Under the pieces are notes generated by a model. The model searched no databases, was not told the origin of the DNA, and saw only the letters and a list, made by a program, of their open reading frames with translations. A program made the translations under genes and the position numbers. This document shows, piece by piece, positions 59,791-64,000 of a stretch of 64,000 nt of DNA (position 1 is its first letter; every line of letters begins with the position of its first letter). This DNA comes from Parasponia andersonii (lineage: Eukaryota; Streptophyta; Magnoliopsida; Rosales; Cannabaceae), in the NCBI GenBank assembly GCA_002914805.1, contig JXTB01000024.1:474223-538222 (forward strand), given 5' to 3'.

Positions 59791-60237
59791 GGGATATTAT
59801 CATTTTTATATCTTATATTTTGATACTTTGTTCAAATTTTACCTTCTGTTTTGGTTATTATCAATATTGACTCTTAGATTTGAAATCTATTATAAATTTA
59901 TACCATGACACTAATTTAGAGCAGTTAATTTATCAAGATGATTTAATAAATTTATTCTCGGATCAATTTTTATATAGTTTAGATTTATACTATGACACCA
60001 ATTTAGAGCAGTTAATTTATCAAGATGATTTAATAAATTTATTCTCGGATCAATTTTTATATAGTTTATTTTCAAATTTTTAAACAGTAACTTGATAAAT
60101 TAACTACTCTAAATTAGTATCAGAATATAAATTTATAATAAATATTAAATTTAAAGATTAATATTGATAATAACTAAAATAAAAAATATAAACTAAAAAA
60201 AATATCAAAATACAAAATATAAAAATAATAATATCCC
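59791..60237. mobile_element. 447-bp fold-back MITE with an internal 87-bp tandem duplication
   Basis: Termini GGGATATTAT / ATAATATCCC are exact reverse complements, and the inverted arms extend about 150 bp each. Between them an 87-bp unit is repeated in tandem (59895-59981 and 59982-60068). Because 87 is a multiple of three, this creates an apparent repeat protein in the + frame at 59880-60083. That frame is an artefact of the repeat. Confidence 0.7.
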
Positions 60238-60390
60238 AATTGAAAATATTGAATTGCTCGATAAAAAGGAAAGTACGTAGCTAAAAAAGGAGGTGGAAAA
60301 AAAAATGTCGTCCTAATTGGTTTTCAAAAAGGTCGATAGTGGGACCTGTGCAACGGTGGTTGGGTCCCGGGAGAAATCCCACTAACAAAC

Positions 60391-60400
60391 CTATAAACGA
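60391..60400 (+). promoter_or_regulatory. Candidate TATA box of PPL1
   Basis: CTATAAACGA lies about 170 bp upstream of the PPL1 ATG, in a less AT-rich promoter-like stretch. Confidence 0.4.
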
Positions 60401-60532
60401 GTGTCAAGGAGTGGGAACAGATAAGCTAGATGTAATACAAAAGAAGAAAAATAAAAGAAGATAAGGTGACCGTATAAGAGGGAGTCTCTGGTTCACACTC
60501 ACTGAGTCACGACAAGTAGTGGCACCACAACA

Positions 60533-60562
60533 CCAGGCTCCAGGCTCCAGGCTCCAGGCTCC
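60533..60562 (+). repeat. Heptamer repeat (CAGGCTC)4 in the PPL1 leader
   Basis: Four and a bit tandem 7-bp units end 8 bp before the start codon, inside the likely 5' UTR. Confidence 0.9.
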
Positions 60563-60569
60563 GCCAGCT

Positions 60570-63242
60570 ATGGCTTCCCTGCAAAACTCCCCATCAATCA
60601 ATCGGACCCTCTTTCTCAATTCTCTCCCTCAGGTCCTTATTCTCTTTAACTTTCCTCTCTCTTTCTGTGTGTTAATTCATTAATTATAATGTGATTAATG
60701 GTTTGGTTGGTTTGTGGGCTTGGTGGGTTCAGTTGCAGAAGCACAATGGTGCTTTTTCTTGCTGTAGAAGACGGCTCTCACTTCTCGTCAGAGCCCAGCA
60801 AGTACCACCACCAGCTTCGAATATGTCTTCTTCTCAAGGTCATTACACTCTTGTTTAGTTTTTGTCTTTTGGCTTTGAATTCAAGTTGCTTTACTGTGAT
60901 TGTTGTATGGTCTAGTTCCTGTTTTTGAAGTTGAGGGTAGTGGTTTTGCATGTGCATTTTAGTGCAGGCTATCAATAATTGAACATTTCGGGAGCAACCC
61001 AATTCGCCAATTCGTTCTATGTTTAGTATTTTGCTTTTTTCTCTCTTTTCTTGAAAAGTAATAGAAATTCCAAAATGAACTAGCTCAGTCAATTTAGGCA
61101 TCACTGGACTTTATTGTCATTTTCAGTAATCCATAGTTGATTGGCACTAATGCCCAATTTATCTGCTAAGCATAGATTTAAATAGTAAAATGTACATTAA
61201 TCCAGCGATTTGGTATAGCCACATATAAGCCCGGTTGCGTTCTGTGAAAAGGCAAAGCATTTCTCTTTAATCCACACTATAAATTTTTCATATGATGAAA
61301 TATTTTTCATGCATTGCTGTAGGAATGTCTTACCAAAAGCCCAAGAAAACTTTTTGAGCCATCAATTCATTTTTCAAGGATGTTCATGAGACTGTAACAA
61401 TGACAACATTTAGGAGCCTCACATATGCTGTTGATAGTACTTTGTATTTTGTAACACAAGCACATTATACATGAACAGCTACGGCGTACCAAATTATCAA
61501 TATTGGTAATCCAGCCATAGTGGTATGACACCATCACTCTATTTCTTCTAATTTTTGTTTTTATCTTTGGCAGATAGACCTGGGAGACGCCATGTTCTTG
61601 CCGCCTGCATAATTACTTCTTGGGTTTCAATGGTTAATCAAAACTCTGTGTCGTGTAAGAATTGCTATCCCCATATGTAGAGAACATTGTTACTTGATTT
61701 TGTAATAACTGCTTACGAAAACGAAATGACTTTACTTTCTCCTGCCAAGTGTGGCTTTGAAAGATTTTGGTTTCCAGATCTCATATGTTAGGATCATTTT
61801 GAGTTTTGATGAACCCGTACAATCTTGTTTTTGTTTCCTTAAATTCTGATGGCTGCTATCCTGAGAAGACACCCTTGATATGGCTCAGTTGCTGCAGAAA
61901 CTAAAAAGGGATTCCTTGCAGTAACAGACAAGAAAGATGGATACACATTCCTATATCCATTCGGGTGGCAGGTGTGTGTCACTGTATTTATCATCATATC
62001 TCGTAATAATTATGTCTTCATGTCTGTGGCTTTAGCTTATGTGATGTTTGTTGGTTAAACTAAGCCAACAGGTATTTATCATCGTATCTCTTAATAATTA
62101 TGTCTTCATGTCTGTGGCTTTAGCTTATGTGATGTTTGTTGGTTAAACTAAGCCAACAGGTTCTAGACAAGACAATATATGGTCATATTTTACTAACTTT
62201 TTGAGTGTGGATTTGACAGGAAGTAGTCATAGAAGGTCAAGACAAGGTATATAAAGATGTGATTGAGCCATTAGAAAGTGTTAGTGTAAATTTGATTCCG
62301 ACAAGCAAGCAAGACATTCGAGACTTCGGACCTCCAGAACAGGTTAGTATATGATTGGTAACATTGGCATGTTTAGCACAATCAGGATTAGGACATCAAT
62401 TGCCATTTTCATGCTTAAGTTCCTTCACCATATTTTTATTTTTGCTGATGAAGTTCTTCCACTGTCATTCATCACTGATTGATTGCAGGTTGCAGAAACT
62501 TTGATAAGAAAGGTTCTTGCTCCTGCTAACCAGAAAACAAAGCTAATCGAGGCAAAAGAGGTTTGACCCTTTACTTTATATCCTTGTATCTTCTAAAAAG
62601 AAACATATTCAGCACTTACGCACTATTTAGTGTTGTGCAACTGAAAAATCAGTTTCACATGCGCCTTAGTCTCCATCAAAGCTCTCATCTTGACCGTTTG
62701 GTTTTCTGATTTTTTCTGTGCTCTCAAGTTCTTGATACCAGTGCTGTAGGTTTGTGATTATAGCATCATGCCGTATTATCCACCTTCCTTTTGTGGTTTG
62801 CATATACGTTTCTTCAGTTTTACCCCATGTTACTTCACATAGTCAGATGTTCATTTACTGTCTATGTACCCATGGTACAGCAAGATGTTGACGGAATAAC
62901 ATACTACACGTTCGAGTTTGTTGCACAAGCTCCAAACTATACTCGGCACGCTCTCAGCGCAATCTCTATTGCCAACGGTATGAAATTTGATCACAAAACT
63001 TAGAATCTCAAGTACATTCATACGAAAAAGACCCTTACCAATGCCTGTGGACTGCCGTGTTCCCCTCTTACATGAACGGAAATAGTTCATTTTGTTACCT
63101 AAGAGAGTTCTCACACTGACTGGCACAATGAAATGCAGGCAAGTTCTACACCTTGACAACTGGGGCCAATGAAAGGCGGTGGGAGAAGATGAAAGACAAA
63201 CTGCATACTGTGATTGATTCCTTCAAGATCTCCAGTGTTTGA
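60570..63242 (+). CDS. PPL1: PsbP-like protein 1, chloroplast lumen, eight exons
   Basis: Exons are 60570-60632, 60733-60838, 61574-61654, 61889-61971, 62220-62342, 62489-62560, 62881-62977 and 63139-63242. Phases are consistent; the product is 242 residues. The transit peptide is followed by a twin-arginine lumen signal (Gly60-Arg61-Arg62-His-Val-Leu) ending ..SFAAE. The mature part shows ETKKGFLAVTDKKDGYTFLYPFGWQ, EVVIEGQDKVYKDVIEPLES and FYTLTTGANERRWEKMKD, which I recognise as PPL1. PPL1 is a lumenal PsbP homologue reported to be needed for repair of photodamaged photosystem II. It is divergent from ABCB20 with about 6.2 kb between the start codons. Exon 2 could alternatively start 6 bp later (two AG acceptors in frame), and the exon 6 donor is GTTTGA. 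Everything needed for function appears intact. Confidence 0.92.
61984..62159 (+). repeat. 88-bp tandem duplication in PPL1 intron 4
   Basis: Units 61984-62071 and 62072-62159 are nearly identical, each starting GTATTTATCATC and ending GCCAACAG. The unit ends resemble splice sites (CAG|GT), but the exon 4 donor and exon 5 acceptor lie outside. Confidence 0.9.
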
Positions 63243-64000
63243 TATGTGGATTTTAGTGATTTCTTCCAAATCCAATAAAGAAGACCAAGTTTTGGATTGT
63301 GAGCAGCAAATGTGCATTTTTCTGATACGACCTCCCCGGCTATCTAGTCTGTTTGCTTGTGTTATATGTAAACATGTAGTTGTGGGTTCTCTCTTTCTTT
63401 TTCTCTTTCTGCTGCTTTAATTGGTTGAGGGCAGGAAGCCAATTTATCAGAGTTGTAGGTGATAAATCCATGTAAAGGAATGCGTTTTGGCTTTGCTAAT
63501 TTATATATATGAAGTACGAACTACAAACACATGAATTCCACTCCAAGTTTACGTAATATCTTCTACAAGTGTACTTACAAGGAATACTCAAAAGCACGAA
63601 CAACATAATCACTTGTCACCTAGCCACACAAACAAAACCAATTGGTTTTATCTCTCAACTTATTTTCATCTATTCAGATATCGTTGGATGGGCATAAGTT
63701 GAAGAAACACGTTTTCAACATTATTAAGTTGAAAACAAACTATTACTAATATTTCATCAGAAACGCCATTGTATTCCAGAGACTTTTCCCTTTAACGCAA
63801 GAGATCACCAACACTAATAACGAATGTTCAATGGCGCCACAAGTTTAAGGCCGAATAAACTAGGGTAAAAGGGAAAATCATGAGCATGAGACATAAATCC
63901 TAATCCATATAGCAAGGTCAAGTTTGAAAAGAGAATAATTTCCCATACATGCTAAAGAAAACCAAAACAAAATAGGAGTTCTAACATGGTGCATTCCTCC
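63243..64000. other. PPL1 3' UTR and downstream spacer
   Basis: AATAAA at 63274-63279 is a possible poly(A) signal 32 bp after the stop. The remaining sequence to the window end shows no gene. Confidence 0.5.

Noticed and set aside
59880-60083. Apparent small protein with two identical ~29-residue repeats
   Set aside because: The repeats come from an 87-bp duplication inside a fold-back element. No promoter, and the frame overlaps a terminal arm.
60404-60619. 71-codon - strand ORF at the PPL1 start
   Set aside because: Antisense to the PPL1 leader and heptamer repeat (EPGAWSLEPGAW); an artefact of the repeat.

Overview
This is nuclear DNA of a eudicot plant. It is AT-rich, its genes have GT-AG introns with phase-consistent joins, and it carries Ty3/gypsy LTR retrotransposons, many fold-back (MITE-like) elements and plant-specific gene families. 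Species cannot be read from the sequence. Assembly gaps occur at 18917-19042 (126 N) and 21501 (one N).

Six host protein genes are supported. (1) A three-exon F-box/LRR gene, + strand, 11372-13009. (2) A three-exon tonoplast aquaporin of TIP1;3 type, - strand, 24974-26160. (3) An intronless CrRLK1L (malectin-like) receptor kinase, - strand, 36644-39172. (4) An eight-exon PsbP-domain thylakoid-lumen protein, + strand, 43271-45384. (5) An eleven-exon full ABCB transporter of the ABCB6/ABCB20 type, - strand, 46610-54382. (6) An eight-exon PsbP-like protein 1 (PPL1) gene, + strand, 60570-63242. The two PsbP-family genes flank the ABC transporter, and their last four exons have identical lengths. 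From memory, ABCB20 and PPL1 are also neighbours in Arabidopsis (At3g55320/At3g55330), so 46-63 kb is probably a conserved syntenic block.

Two large retroelements separate the genes in the left half. A Tat-like Ty3/gypsy derivative lies at 5594-9087. It has lost gag-pol but keeps a readable antisense gene with two introns and a putative gypsy-type transposon domain. An Athila-like element of about 10.9 kb (13043-23953, TSD TGTAT) sits 33 bp after the F-box stop codon and splits that gene's 3' flank. Its gag, protease, RT, RNase H and integrase are recognisable but carry many stops. An extra sense ORF with a putative plant transposon domain lies between integrase and the 3' LTR.

The rest is AT-rich spacer with at least six inverted-repeat elements, a decayed ~74-bp tandem repeat (33956-34510), a 184-bp tandem duplication (31053-31419), a LINE RNase H relic (29973-30170) and microsatellites. 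I found no tRNA, rRNA or CRISPR-like array and no clearly new multi-gene system. The most interesting host-gene signal is a 66-bp tandem duplication that copied the 3' splice site of ABCB exon 5, leaving two identical acceptors.
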